A stretch of 64,000 nt of DNA, from positions 45,019 to 109,018 of the forward strand of contig NZ_JSYN01000012.1 of NCBI RefSeq assembly GCF_000812965.1. The letters are read 5' to 3'. This document shows, piece after piece, positions 42,014 through 50,533 of the stretch. A program made the translations under genes and the position numbers. Each line of letters opens with the position of its first letter. Position 1 is the stretch's first letter. This DNA is from Pedobacter kyungheensis (GTDB lineage: Bacteria > Bacteroidota > Bacteroidia > Sphingobacteriales > Sphingobacteriaceae). The notes below the pieces were generated by a model. It did not search any database, was not told the origin of the DNA, and worked only from the letters and a program-made list of their open reading frames with translations.

Positions 42014-42305
42014 GTAATGTTTTGCTCGCTATTTTAATTTAAACAAGGCTGTTGGAAGGCCAATTTCTGCTTAATTTAATGCATAAAATAATGATTGTAA
42101 ATTATGCATTTATTCTCAGAATTGCCCCAGCCATTGGTTAAATCAATTTTAAAGGGTATTTGTTTTATTTTTAGGCACAAGCATGTTAATTTTATGTTAT
42201 CTTATTTCAACTTTTGTTAATAAGTTAGATAATATTGACAAAAAAAGTCGTGTTTTTTATCATAAGCCTATATATTTGGAGTTTTTGATATCAAACACAC
42301 AAAAA
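42014..42305. promoter_or_regulatory. divergent cphA/cphB control region with dyad
   Basis: The region holds a dyad AATGCATAA (42078-42086) / TTATGCATT (42102-42110) and, toward cphB, a -7 box TATATTTG at 42271-42278, 27 bases before that start, without a clear TTG at -33. The half-site spacing of the dyad (24 bases centre to centre) suits a dimeric or hexameric regulator. Any link to arginine or nitrogen sensing is inference. Confidence 0.45.
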
Positions 42306-43181
42306 ATGGTTCCGGAAGGTAAACTCATCATTATTGGCGGCGCAATTAACACAGGCAGTTTTGCCGAAACGCAATTTGGATTGCCCGATAACATGAACTT
42401 TTTTGAACGTGGAATTTTAAAGCGGATTACAACCGAATCGGTAAAAGATACCCAATCGCGTTTTGAAATTATCACTACAGCATCGCTAATGCCCGAAAAG
42501 GTTGGCGAAGAATACATTAAAGCTTACGCACAGTTAGATGTGCACAATGTGGGCGTGCTAAACATCACCAACAGAGAAGAAGCCAATGCCGAAGAAAACT
42601 ACGCACGTATTCAGGCAGCAGAGGTAATTATTTTTACCGGTGGCGACCAGTTACGCCTTTCTTCCATTTTTGGAGGCACTAAAATCCATCAGCTTCTGCT
42701 CGAAAAATACCGTACAGAACCAGTTGTAATTGCGGGTACCTCGGCCGGCGCAGCAGCCAGTTCTAAAAACATGATTTATCAAGGTAGCAGTAAAGATGCC
42801 TTGTTGAAAGGTGAGGTGAAAATTACCGGCGGACTTGGCTTTATTGACGATGTAATTGTAGATACACACTTTGTACAAAGAGGTAGAATTGGTCGTTTAT
42901 TATATGCAGCAGCCAGTAACCCTGGTATTTTAGGTATTGGTCTGGGCGAAGATACCGGCCTTTTCATTTCCGATGGTCATATTATGGAAGCCATTGGCTC
43001 AGGCATGGTTATTTTAGTAGATGGACGTACCATGGCCGATACCAATTTAACAGATGTTGAAATGGGGCAGCCAGTATCGATTAAGAATATGGTGGTACAT
43101 GTTATGTGCGACGGCGATGTTTACGACCTGAACGACCACAGTTTGATAATCCAACATCCGAAAGTAGCGCCAATAGCGTAG
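42306..43181 (+). CDS. cphB: cyanophycinase
   Basis: Serine exopeptidase of family S51 that degrades cyanophycin to beta-Asp-Arg dipeptides. I start it at MVPEGKLIIIGGAINTG, the usual family beginning; the longer frame to 42183 adds 41 unrelated residues. The 291 residues show IFTGGDQLRLSSIFGGT, the nucleophile elbow IAGTSAGAAASS (Ser146), DTHFVQRGRIGRL with the catalytic His region, and GIGLGEDTGLFI. No signal peptide, so it is cytoplasmic like its substrate. Isoaspartyl peptidase follows 56 bases later. Confidence 0.95.
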   Translation: MVPEGKLIIIGGAINTGSFAETQFGLPDNMNFFERGILKRITTESVKDTQSRFEIITTASLMPEKVGEEYIKAYAQLDVHNVGVLNITNREEANAEENYARIQAAEVIIFTGGDQLRLSSIFGGTKIHQLLLEKYRTEPVVIAGTSAGAAASSKNMIYQGSSKDALLKGEVKITGGLGFIDDVIVDTHFVQRGRIGRLLYAAASNPGILGIGLGEDTGLFISDGHIMEAIGSGMVILVDGRTMADTNLTDVEMGQPVSIKNMVVHVMCDGDVYDLNDHSLIIQHPKVAPIA

Positions 43182-43237
43182 TTCGGCTAATAATGATTAA
43201 CTTGTACTTAAATCGTCCTGTTTAATATCCCACAAAA

Positions 43238-44080
43238 ATGAAACTAATTATACACGGAGGTTTTTTTAGCGAATCGTCTACCAATCAGGAAACCAAAAAA
43301 GCAAAGCAAGATGCTTTGGCCGAAATTGTTAGCCTTGGCCATGCCTATTTACAGCACCATAGCGCTTTGGAAACTGTAGTTTACACCGTTGCCTTACTCG
43401 AAGATAATGAATTGTTTAATGCGGGGATTGGTTCGCAGATTCAGAGCGATGGGAAAGTGCGGTTAAGCTCGGCTTTAATGGACGGTAAAACTGAAAAATT
43501 CAGTGGCGTAATTAATGTTGAAGATGTAAAAAATCCAATCAAAATTGCGCAAAACCTGCTAACTTATGATGACCGCGTTTTAAGCGGACAGGGTGCCCAG
43601 GATTTTGCCCGTAAAAACGGATTCGAATATTTTAATCCCATCACGGCACAACGCCAGGCAGAATACGAAGCCAAACTAAATCAAAAAAACAACAAAGGTA
43701 CCGTTGGCTGTGTAGCTCTTGATGCAAACGGGAATATAGCAGCCGCTACTTCTACAGGAGGCAAGGGTTTTGAAATTCCCTGCCGGGTAAGCGATTCGGC
43801 AACTGTGGCCGGCAATTTTGCCAATGCACATGCGGGCATTTCGTGCACAGGCGTAGGCGAAGATATTGTAAGCGGTGCGCTGGCGGCTAAAATTGTAACA
43901 CGCGTTACAGATGGCTTTTCTTTAAAAGATGCTGCCGATAAATCTTTTACCGAACTGAAGGCCTTTGATGGCTTTGCAGGTATTGTAGGCATAACATCAA
44001 CCGGCGAAATATACCATTGCGATTCTCATCCCTACATGGTTTGGGCATCTTTCGATGTTAATTTACAGGTATTTAGCTGA
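43238..44080 (+). CDS. isoaspartyl peptidase / plant-type L-asparaginase
   Basis: A 280-residue Ntn hydrolase that would cleave beta-Asp-Arg released by cyanophycinase into free Asp and Arg, finishing the pathway. The autocleavage/catalytic Thr is in NKGTVGCVALDANGNIAAATSTGG (Thr155), preceded by FNAGIGSQIQSDGKVRLSSALMDG and followed by a GVGEDIV substrate-binding segment. It has no export signal. Position right after cphB supports the isoaspartyl dipeptidase role over general asparaginase. Confidence 0.92.
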   Translation: MKLIIHGGFFSESSTNQETKKAKQDALAEIVSLGHAYLQHHSALETVVYTVALLEDNELFNAGIGSQIQSDGKVRLSSALMDGKTEKFSGVINVEDVKNPIKIAQNLLTYDDRVLSGQGAQDFARKNGFEYFNPITAQRQAEYEAKLNQKNNKGTVGCVALDANGNIAAATSTGGKGFEIPCRVSDSATVAGNFANAHAGISCTGVGEDIVSGALAAKIVTRVTDGFSLKDAADKSFTELKAFDGFAGIVGITSTGEIYHCDSHPYMVWASFDVNLQVFS

Positions 44081-44097
44081 AATTAAATTTAAAGTAT

Positions 44098-44105
44098 TAT
44101 TTTTG
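44098..44105 (+). promoter_or_regulatory. -7 box close to the TPR gene start
   Basis: TATTTTTG matches TAnnTTTG and ends 5 bases before the ATG at 44110. No TTG at the expected distance is seen, so the call is tentative. If active it would give a leaderless message. Confidence 0.35.
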
Positions 44106-44109
44106 TTGC

Positions 44110-44793
44110 ATGACCAGGATTGCATTGGCTTTAATTGGCCTTTTTGCGTCAGTACAACTACGCGCTCAGAATATCGATAAACCGGAAATCCAGGAACCAA
44201 ACGGAGGTAACGCAATCAATATTGCCGTATCTAAATTTGAGCTGGAAGATGGCAACTCGTTTTTTGAGGAAGCAGAAGATTTAGAGCGAAAAGGCGACTA
44301 CAATGAAGCATTAACCCTATTTGGTAAGGCAGCATTTGAGTATAACGCGGTAAAGAATTTTAACCGCTATGGCCAGGCCGTGATCAAAATGAGCAATATG
44401 CACTACCAGTTGGGCCGTTTTTCAGATGCAGAACAAATCCTCTTAAACGTGGCGTTAAAAAATTACTCCAAAACCGGAAACCGGGTGGGAGTGATGAATA
44501 CCTACAGCCTTTTGGGCAAAGTTTACCTGGCCAATACTAAATATACCCAATCCATGTGGTTTTACACCCAGCAGGGCATATTGGCTAAACAACTCAAAAG
44601 CAACAATTCCTATATCGAATCCATGCTCGGCATTGTACAGGTTAAAATTAAAAAGAAAGATTTTACCCTTGCCCTCCGCGACTTAAAATCGGCCGAATGG
44701 TTTGCCAACTCTGTTAAAACCACTCAATACAGAAGCCAGATTAAAGATGCCCGCGATGTGATTGCCAGTAAAACCGCGGCAAAAAAAGGCTAA
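44110..44793 (+). CDS. exported tetratricopeptide-repeat protein
   Basis: A 227-residue protein with a short signal peptide (MTRIALALIGLFASVQLRAQ) and helical repeats of TPR type from about residue 50: FFEEAEDLERKGDYNEALTLFGKAAFEYNAV, QAVIKMSNMHYQLGRFSDAEQILLNVAL, MNTYSLLGKVYLANTKYTQSMWFY. A protein-protein scaffold in the periplasm is likely. It follows the isoaspartyl peptidase gene by 29 bases, but export makes a cyanophycin role unlikely. Confidence 0.82.
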   Translation: MTRIALALIGLFASVQLRAQNIDKPEIQEPNGGNAINIAVSKFELEDGNSFFEEAEDLERKGDYNEALTLFGKAAFEYNAVKNFNRYGQAVIKMSNMHYQLGRFSDAEQILLNVALKNYSKTGNRVGVMNTYSLLGKVYLANTKYTQSMWFYTQQGILAKQLKSNNSYIESMLGIVQVKIKKKDFTLALRDLKSAEWFANSVKTTQYRSQIKDARDVIASKTAAKKG

Positions 44794-44952
44794 GCAACAC
44801 TTTTTCAACCCCGTTTAAATAACCAGAACCATAATTCAGTAGCTATTTTTTCAGGAAAAATGGCGCTAAACCGGCTATTTATCGTCTGCAAATAGTCAAA
44901 TTTCAACTCCTGTTTAAAACAAAAAATAAGCGCTAACGTTCTCCTATTGTTA

Positions 44953-44983
44953 TTGTTAAATAAAAAGCTTTTAGCTAGATTTG
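44953..44983 (+). promoter_or_regulatory. promoter of the prc-type protease gene
   Basis: TTG (44953-44955), a 20-base spacer and TAGATTTG (44976-44983) match the Bacteroidota consensus. The inferred start near 44989 leaves a leader of about 105 bases containing the hairpin at 44996-45025. Confidence 0.75.
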
Positions 44984-44995
44984 ATAAGTTTTAAC

Positions 44996-45025
44996 AAGAG
45001 ACGGTAATAATGCTGTCTCTTTTTT
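44996..45025 (+). terminator. hairpin plus U-run in the prc leader (possible attenuator)
   Basis: AAGAGACGG (44996-45004), loop TAATAATG, CTGTCTCTT (45013-45021) pair over nine positions with one G-U, followed by a T-run to 45025. It sits right after the predicted transcription start and 69 bases before the protease start codon, where a terminator would attenuate rather than end a gene. Confidence 0.55.
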
Positions 45026-45094
45026 GTTTTTTTGCTAAAATGGTATCATATTGGCTATATAGAATTGGAAATGGATTTTAAATCATTTAAAGAG

Positions 45095-47269
45095 ATGTTA
45101 AGAAGAATATTTTTTGTAATTTTTACTGCAGCAGTACTTGCTTGTCATGCTGCACCTAAAACTCAGCCAATGGTTGAGGGTGTTACGAATGTGAAACCTG
45201 ATGAGCAACAGCAACTCGTTATTAAAGAAGTTGTTAACTTAATTGAGAGCTATAATTACAAAAAAATTCAGGTCAACGATTCTATATCCTCGCTTATTTT
45301 AGATAAGTATATCAAATCTTTAGACCCGGGAAGAAATTATTTCCTGGCTACAGACATTAAAGAATTTGAAAAGTACAGATATACCCTGGATGATGACTTT
45401 AAAAATGGTGATTTAAGCGGTCCGTTTTATATCTATAACGTTTACGCCAAAAGATTAAACGAGTATTTCACTTATTCTTTGGCGCAGATTAAAACCAAAT
45501 TCGATTTTAACCAGACCGACAGCTACGTTTACGATCGCGAAAAAATGCCCTGGGCAGCTACTTCAACAGCTTTAAACGATACCTGGAAAAAACGTGTTAA
45601 ATACGAGCTGGTTAATTTAAATCTGGCAGGTACAACCGAAGCCAAAAACGTAGAAACCTTAACCAAGCGTTACCAAAACCTGCAATCGCAAACCTCGAAA
45701 ACCAATAACCAGGATGTTTTCCAAATCCTGATGGATGCCTTTACCGAGTCGATCGATCCGCATACCAATTATTTCGTACCTGCAAGGGCTACAGAGTTTA
45801 ATGAAGAAATGGCACGTTCTTTTGAAGGAATAGGCGCCCGTTTACAACTGGAAAACGAAGTAGTTAAAATTTCGGAAATTATTCCTGGTGGACCAGCATT
45901 TAAAGGCAAACAGTTAAGCGCTGGCGACAGGATTATTGCTGTTGCACAAGGCGACGGAGAGTTTGTTGATGTGATTGGATGGAGACTTGACGTAACCGTA
46001 ACCAAAATTAAAGGTCCTAAAGGCACTAAAGTTCGTTTAAAAGTAATTCCGGTAGGAAAAGAAATGTCGTCTAAACCGGTAATTATTGAGTTGGTAAGAG
46101 AGAAAATCATTCTTGAAGATCAGTCGGCCAAGAAAAAAGTTAAAACCATTAACTCAAACGGTAAAGATTATAAAATTGGTATCATTTCGGTACCTGCATT
46201 TTATGCAGATTTTAAAGCTGCAAATGCTGGCGATAAAAACTACAAAAGCACTACCCGTGACGTTAGAAAACTAATCGATTCACTAAAAAACATCGATAAA
46301 GTAAATGCCATTGTTATGGATTTACGTGGAAATGGTGGTGGTTCTCTAGTTGAAGCCATTTCGTTAACCGGATTATTCATTGATAAAGGCCCTGTTGTTC
46401 AGGTTAAAGATCTACGTGGTAAAATAGAGGTAGATGAAGACGAGAATGCCGGTGTAGCCTGGAATGGTCCGTTTGGTGTGATGGTTGACCGTCTAAGTGC
46501 TTCAGCCTCCGAAATTTTTGCCGGTGCAATACAGGATTACGGTCGTGGCATCATAATGGGTAGCCAAACTTATGGCAAAGGTACTGTTCAATCTTCTATC
46601 GATTTAAACAAGCTGGTAAACCCTAACATGTTACAGCGGATTGCCGGATTAATCGCCAAAGATAAAACCATCGGTACTTCTCCTAGCTCAGCTAACCCGG
46701 CTGATATTAATTTAGGTCAGATTAACTTAACCATGGCTAAATTTTACCGTGTTGCCGGTAGCAGTACACAACACAAAGGCGTAACGCCGGATATAGTTTT
46801 CCCTTCAGTTTACCCTATGGATAAAATTGGAGAAGATACTGAGCCATCTGCCTTGCCATGGGATGTAATTGCCAGTTCAAACTTTAAACCTGTAGCTAAT
46901 TTAGCTGCTGTTAAAGCACAACTGATTAAAAACAGTGAGCAACGCGTGGCCAACTCTTTGGATTTTAAATACCTGAAACAAGATATTGCTGACCTTAAGA
47001 AACGCGATGCAGAAGTTTCAGTAACCTTAAACGAGGCTAAACTGAAAGCTGAGCGCGATGCGCAGGAAGCGAAGTCACTGGCCAGACAGAATGAATTAAG
47101 GGCGCTAAGAGGCCTGCCTGCTATTAAAAAAGGGGATAAAGTTACCAAGCAGGATGTTTTTGATTTTATTGAAGACGAATCGCTAAAAGTAATGGGCGAT
47201 TTTATGCAACAATCAGGTAATTATGTAATGAACCTGGGCATCCCTGCAGCAGAGAAAATAAACAAGTAG
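45095..47269 (+). CDS. carboxy-terminal processing peptidase (Prc/Tsp, S41), lipoprotein
   Basis: Periplasmic tail-specific protease of 724 residues from the chosen start. I use the ATG at 45095 because MLRRIFFVIFTAAVLAC is a tight lipoprotein signal (lipobox VLAC); ATG 45071 would prepend eight residues. A PDZ domain (IGARLQLENEVVKISEIIPGGPAFKGKQLSAGDRIIAVAQ) precedes the S41 core with VMDLRGNGGGSLVEAISLTGLF, DRLSASASEIFAGAIQDY (catalytic Ser) and SQTYGKGTVQ (catalytic Lys). The C-terminal extension is the kind found in E. coli Prc. It likely degrades mis-tagged envelope proteins or trims cell-wall hydrolases. Confidence 0.92.
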   Translation: MLRRIFFVIFTAAVLACHAAPKTQPMVEGVTNVKPDEQQQLVIKEVVNLIESYNYKKIQVNDSISSLILDKYIKSLDPGRNYFLATDIKEFEKYRYTLDDDFKNGDLSGPFYIYNVYAKRLNEYFTYSLAQIKTKFDFNQTDSYVYDREKMPWAATSTALNDTWKKRVKYELVNLNLAGTTEAKNVETLTKRYQNLQSQTSKTNNQDVFQILMDAFTESIDPHTNYFVPARATEFNEEMARSFEGIGARLQLENEVVKISEIIPGGPAFKGKQLSAGDRIIAVAQGDGEFVDVIGWRLDVTVTKIKGPKGTKVRLKVIPVGKEMSSKPVIIELVREKIILEDQSAKKKVKTINSNGKDYKIGIISVPAFYADFKAANAGDKNYKSTTRDVRKLIDSLKNIDKVNAIVMDLRGNGGGSLVEAISLTGLFIDKGPVVQVKDLRGKIEVDEDENAGVAWNGPFGVMVDRLSASASEIFAGAIQDYGRGIIMGSQTYGKGTVQSSIDLNKLVNPNMLQRIAGLIAKDKTIGTSPSSANPADINLGQINLTMAKFYRVAGSSTQHKGVTPDIVFPSVYPMDKIGEDTEPSALPWDVIASSNFKPVANLAAVKAQLIKNSEQRVANSLDFKYLKQDIADLKKRDAEVSVTLNEAKLKAERDAQEAKSLARQNELRALRGLPAIKKGDKVTKQDVFDFIEDESLKVMGDFMQQSGNYVMNLGIPAAEKINK

Positions 47270-47290
47270 CCAATACTTAATCCACAAAAA

Positions 47291-47325
47291 AGCCTATCAG
47301 CATTTATCTCTGATAGGCTTTTTTT
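47291..47325 (+). terminator. terminator between convergent prc and SPFH genes
   Basis: Stem AGCCTATCAG (47291-47300) / CTGATAGGCT (47310-47319), with a T-run to 47325 on plus and an A-run on the left, so it can serve both convergent genes. Confidence 0.9.
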
Positions 47326-47376
47326 ATTGGGAAAACTTTAAAGAATTAGCTGAATATTCAGCTGTTTTTACATTAG

Positions 47377-48309
47377 CTATGCCTTTTTAGCTGTATTTTG
47401 CGATTGTTGCATGGCCATCATCTCTTTCATCGTTTTATTCATGCCTTCGGTACTGCCATCTAAAAAGATCACATTCCCCTCGCTGTACTCAGCAAATTGT
47501 TTAATCGCCTCTGTCCACATGGTGAATAAAATTACCGAAGTATCTAAATTGGCCTGTTGCATTTCGTGTGCAGCATTTGTCATACCCTTTGCCACCTCTT
47601 CTCTAAACAAAGCAATACCTTGTCCGCGTAACTGGGCAGCTTCACGCTCTGCAGTTGCAGCAATTTTAATGGCATTACCATCGGCTTCGGCAGCTTTGGT
47701 TTTGGTAATTAATAAAGCCTGACCTTCGTTTTCTGCTGCAGCTTTTAAGTTGTTCGATGCCACTACGCGGCTCATTGAGCGCATAATTTCTTCATCAAAA
47801 GTAATATCGTTTAATTGAAGATCTTGCAGATGATAACCCCAGCCATCTAAAACCTGATCGATCTGCTCTTTAACATGAAGCACAATTTCGTTGCGTTGTG
47901 CCAGTACATTGGCCTGCTTTTGAGTGGCTACGTAAGCCCTTATCGAACCTTCGATAGTTCTGATCAAAGCCTGCATTAAGTTGGTTGCATCTACGAATTT
48001 AAAGGCTACATTTTTAATGGTCTCCTCATCCTGGTTAATTACCGAATACAAAAGCATGGCTTTAAAATATACATTGGCCTGATCTTGTGTAACCGCCTGG
48101 AAAGACAATTCTACCGAACGGTTCTGGATCGATATGCGCGAGTAGATCTGCTCAATTAAAGGAATTTTCAGGTTCAAGCCCGGCCTCAATAATCTTTGAT
48201 ATTTACCAAAAACGGTTACTACCGCAATGGTTCCCTGTTTAACGGTTACAAATGAGCTTAACAGGATAATTACCCCGAGCGCAATGAGAATGTAAAGTGT
48301 GTATTGCAT
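47377..48309 (-). CDS. SPFH/stomatin-like membrane protein
   Basis: A 310-residue protein with one N-terminal membrane helix (YTLYILIALGVIILLSSFVTV) followed by an SPFH domain (KQGTIAVVTVFGKYQRLLRPGLNLKIPLIEQIYSRISIQNRSVE) and a long coiled coil rich in Ala/Glu (AAAENEGQALLITKTKAAEADGNA). Such proteins assemble into membrane microdomains and often regulate proteases such as FtsH. No NfeD-type partner is adjacent, which fits the slipin-unlinked subgroup. It diverges from the M13 peptidase gene. Confidence 0.9.
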   Translation of the reverse strand: MQYTLYILIALGVIILLSSFVTVKQGTIAVVTVFGKYQRLLRPGLNLKIPLIEQIYSRISIQNRSVELSFQAVTQDQANVYFKAMLLYSVINQDEETIKNVAFKFVDATNLMQALIRTIEGSIRAYVATQKQANVLAQRNEIVLHVKEQIDQVLDGWGYHLQDLQLNDITFDEEIMRSMSRVVASNNLKAAAENEGQALLITKTKAAEADGNAIKIAATAEREAAQLRGQGIALFREEVAKGMTNAAHEMQQANLDTSVILFTMWTEAIKQFAEYSEGNVIFLDGSTEGMNKTMKEMMAMQQSQNTAKKA

Positions 48310-48394
48310 AATTAGATTTTTCTATGAAGTTATAAAAAATCATAGAAACTACATCAGGCATTTTGTAGCTTTAAGTTTTTCTAACTTATACACT

Positions 48395-50437
48395 ATGAAA
48401 ACTAAGTTAATTCTTCCGGCTGCCGGGCTATTGCTATTTGCAGCCTGCCAGAATAAGAACGAAACTGATCCGGGAACAGAAAATGTACGCACCGAGTTTT
48501 TTGATAAGGCAGGCATGGATACCACTGTAAATCCTGGCGATAACTTTTTTCTATATGCCAATGGCAAATGGTTTAAAAAAGCCGAAATCCCTAAAACGGA
48601 AACTGGTTGTGGCTCTTTTTATACGCAGGAAAATGATAACCTTAAAAACCTGAACACCATTCTCGAAAATGCTTCGAAAGCTGATGGGGCTAAAGGAAGT
48701 GCAGAACAAAAAGTAGGCGATTTCTATGCCAGTGGTATGGATACGCTAACTATTGAAAAGTTGGGAATAAAACCTATTGAACCGCTGTTAGATAAAATTG
48801 ATGCCATTAAAAATGGAAAAGATTTAATCAACTTTGTAGCCGAAGGTTTTAAAAACGGCGAAGGCGATCTTTTAGATTTTAGTGTAGAGCCCGACGAGAA
48901 ACTCAGCAATAAAAACGCAATATCGTTTTCACAGTCGGGCATTAACCTGCCAGATCGAAGTTATTATCTGGATCAGGATGAAAAAGCAAAAAAAATAAGG
49001 GCGGAGTATGTTAAATACATCACTACTATTTTTAAACTGGCAGGCGATTCGGTAAATGCTGCTAAATATGCTGATAACATTTTAAAGCTCGAAACCGCAA
49101 TTGTCCAGTCGCACTCAACCCCTGTTCAGCTACGCGACCCACAGAAGAACTATAATAAAATGACTGTTGCTGACTTTCAGAAACAAACCCCTAATATCGA
49201 TTGGAAATCTGTTTTACAAAAACTTGGGGCCAGCACTGATACCGTTATTGTTAAACAACCCAAATATTATCAGGCTTTATCAGCCCTGGTAAAAAGCCAG
49301 CCAATCAAAATCTGGAAAGAGAAATTGAAATTTGATGCCTTAAACAATTCGGCCAATGCGCTTACCAAACTCTTCAGAAAGGCTAAATTCGATTTTTTTG
49401 ATAAAACGCTGTACGGTCAGCAAGCACCGGACGAAAGATGGAAAGCCATCGTAAATACTACCGACAATAACTTAGGTGAGCTTTTAGGTCAATTGTATAC
49501 CGAAAAATACTTTAAACCCGAAGCCAAAGCGCGTATGCTTAAATTGGTAAACAACCTGCAGAAAGTGTATGCAGAAAGGATCCAGAAATTAGATTGGATG
49601 ACCCCCGAAACCAAAAGCAAAGCTTTAGAGAAATTAAACGCATTCATTAAGAAAATCGGTTATCCCGATAAGTGGAAAAAATATGATGACGTAGAAATTT
49701 CTAAAAACACGTATTACGCAAATCTTAAATCTGCTGATAGGCATGCCTATAAAGAAATGATGGATAAATTGGGTAAAACCGTAGATAAAACAGAATGGGG
49801 AATGACTCCGCCGACAGTTAATGCCTATTATAGCCCTTCGTTTAATGAAATTGTTTTCCCCGCAGGAATTTTACAATTTCCTTTTTTTGATTTTGCAGCA
49901 GATGATGCTATTAACTATGGTGCAATCGGTGCGATAATTGGACATGAAATGACCCATGGATTTGACGATCAGGGACGCCAGTATGATGCTACAGGTAATT
50001 TAAAAGACTGGTGGACCAAAGTTGACGCTGATAAGTTTAAAGCTAAGGCAGCTAAAGTAGAGGCATTTTATAACAACTTCAGTCTGTTTGATAATCAGCA
50101 CGTAAACGGATCATTAACATTGGGCGAAAATCTCGCTGATATTGGCGGATTAAATATTGCTTACGATGCCTTTAAATTAACAGCTCAGGGAAAAGGTAAT
50201 AATAAGATTGATGGTTTTACACCAGATCAACGTTTCTTTTTGAGCTTTGCCCAGGTTTGGCGGATTAAAGAGCGCGACGAAAGCATGCGTGTAAGGTTAA
50301 AAACAGATCCTCATAGCCCCGAAATGTTTCGCGTAAACGGTCCTGTGTATAACATGGAAGCCTTCTACAAAGCTTTCAATATCCCTGAAACGGCAAAAAT
50401 GTATATCGCACCGGCAAATAGGTTAGGCGTTTGGTAA
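48395..50437 (+). CDS. M13 family metallopeptidase (neprilysin-like), lipoprotein
   Basis: A 680-residue zinc endopeptidase. I start at MKTKLILPAAGLLLFAACQNK, which has a lipobox (FAAC); the frame extends 32 codons upstream without signal character. The catalytic block IIGHEMTHGFDDQGRQYD (HExxH at about residue 517) and GENLADIGGLNIAYDAF (third ligand Glu) are intact, with the NAYYSPSFNEIVFPAGIL substrate-binding segment before them and APANRLGVW near the end (relatives end CxVW; the Cys is absent here). It probably cleaves peptides at the cell envelope. Confidence 0.94.
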   Translation: MKTKLILPAAGLLLFAACQNKNETDPGTENVRTEFFDKAGMDTTVNPGDNFFLYANGKWFKKAEIPKTETGCGSFYTQENDNLKNLNTILENASKADGAKGSAEQKVGDFYASGMDTLTIEKLGIKPIEPLLDKIDAIKNGKDLINFVAEGFKNGEGDLLDFSVEPDEKLSNKNAISFSQSGINLPDRSYYLDQDEKAKKIRAEYVKYITTIFKLAGDSVNAAKYADNILKLETAIVQSHSTPVQLRDPQKNYNKMTVADFQKQTPNIDWKSVLQKLGASTDTVIVKQPKYYQALSALVKSQPIKIWKEKLKFDALNNSANALTKLFRKAKFDFFDKTLYGQQAPDERWKAIVNTTDNNLGELLGQLYTEKYFKPEAKARMLKLVNNLQKVYAERIQKLDWMTPETKSKALEKLNAFIKKIGYPDKWKKYDDVEISKNTYYANLKSADRHAYKEMMDKLGKTVDKTEWGMTPPTVNAYYSPSFNEIVFPAGILQFPFFDFAADDAINYGAIGAIIGHEMTHGFDDQGRQYDATGNLKDWWTKVDADKFKAKAAKVEAFYNNFSLFDNQHVNGSLTLGENLADIGGLNIAYDAFKLTAQGKGNNKIDGFTPDQRFFLSFAQVWRIKERDESMRVRLKTDPHSPEMFRVNGPVYNMEAFYKAFNIPETAKMYIAPANRLGVW

Positions 50438-50475
50438 ATTTAAAAGCACGAATTAAAATATACGTTTGCAAATTA

Positions 50476-50513
50476 TGATCCCGGAATTGATCAACTCTTA
50501 AATTCCGGGATCA
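50476..50513 (+). terminator. terminator between convergent M13 and discoidin genes
   Basis: A perfect 13-bp stem TGATCCCGGAATT / AATTCCGGGATCA with a 12-base loop, followed by GCTTTATTTTG. The U-run is weak, but the stem is strong and sits between two gene ends. Confidence 0.7.
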
Positions 50514-50533
50514 GCTTTATTTTGCAGTTGATA

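Noticed and set aside
42183..42305. 41-codon extension of cyanophycinase
   Set aside because: No similarity to the family N-terminus; a -7 promoter box lies within it at 42271-42278.
44996..45025. Hairpin as terminator of the TPR gene transcript
   Set aside because: It lies downstream of a consensus promoter for prc and over 200 bases after the TPR stop; attenuation in the prc leader fits better, though readthrough control of the TPR message cannot be excluded.
45071..45094. Longer N-terminus for the Prc protease from ATG 45071
   Set aside because: It places eight polar residues before an otherwise ideal lipoprotein signal; kept as an alternative only.
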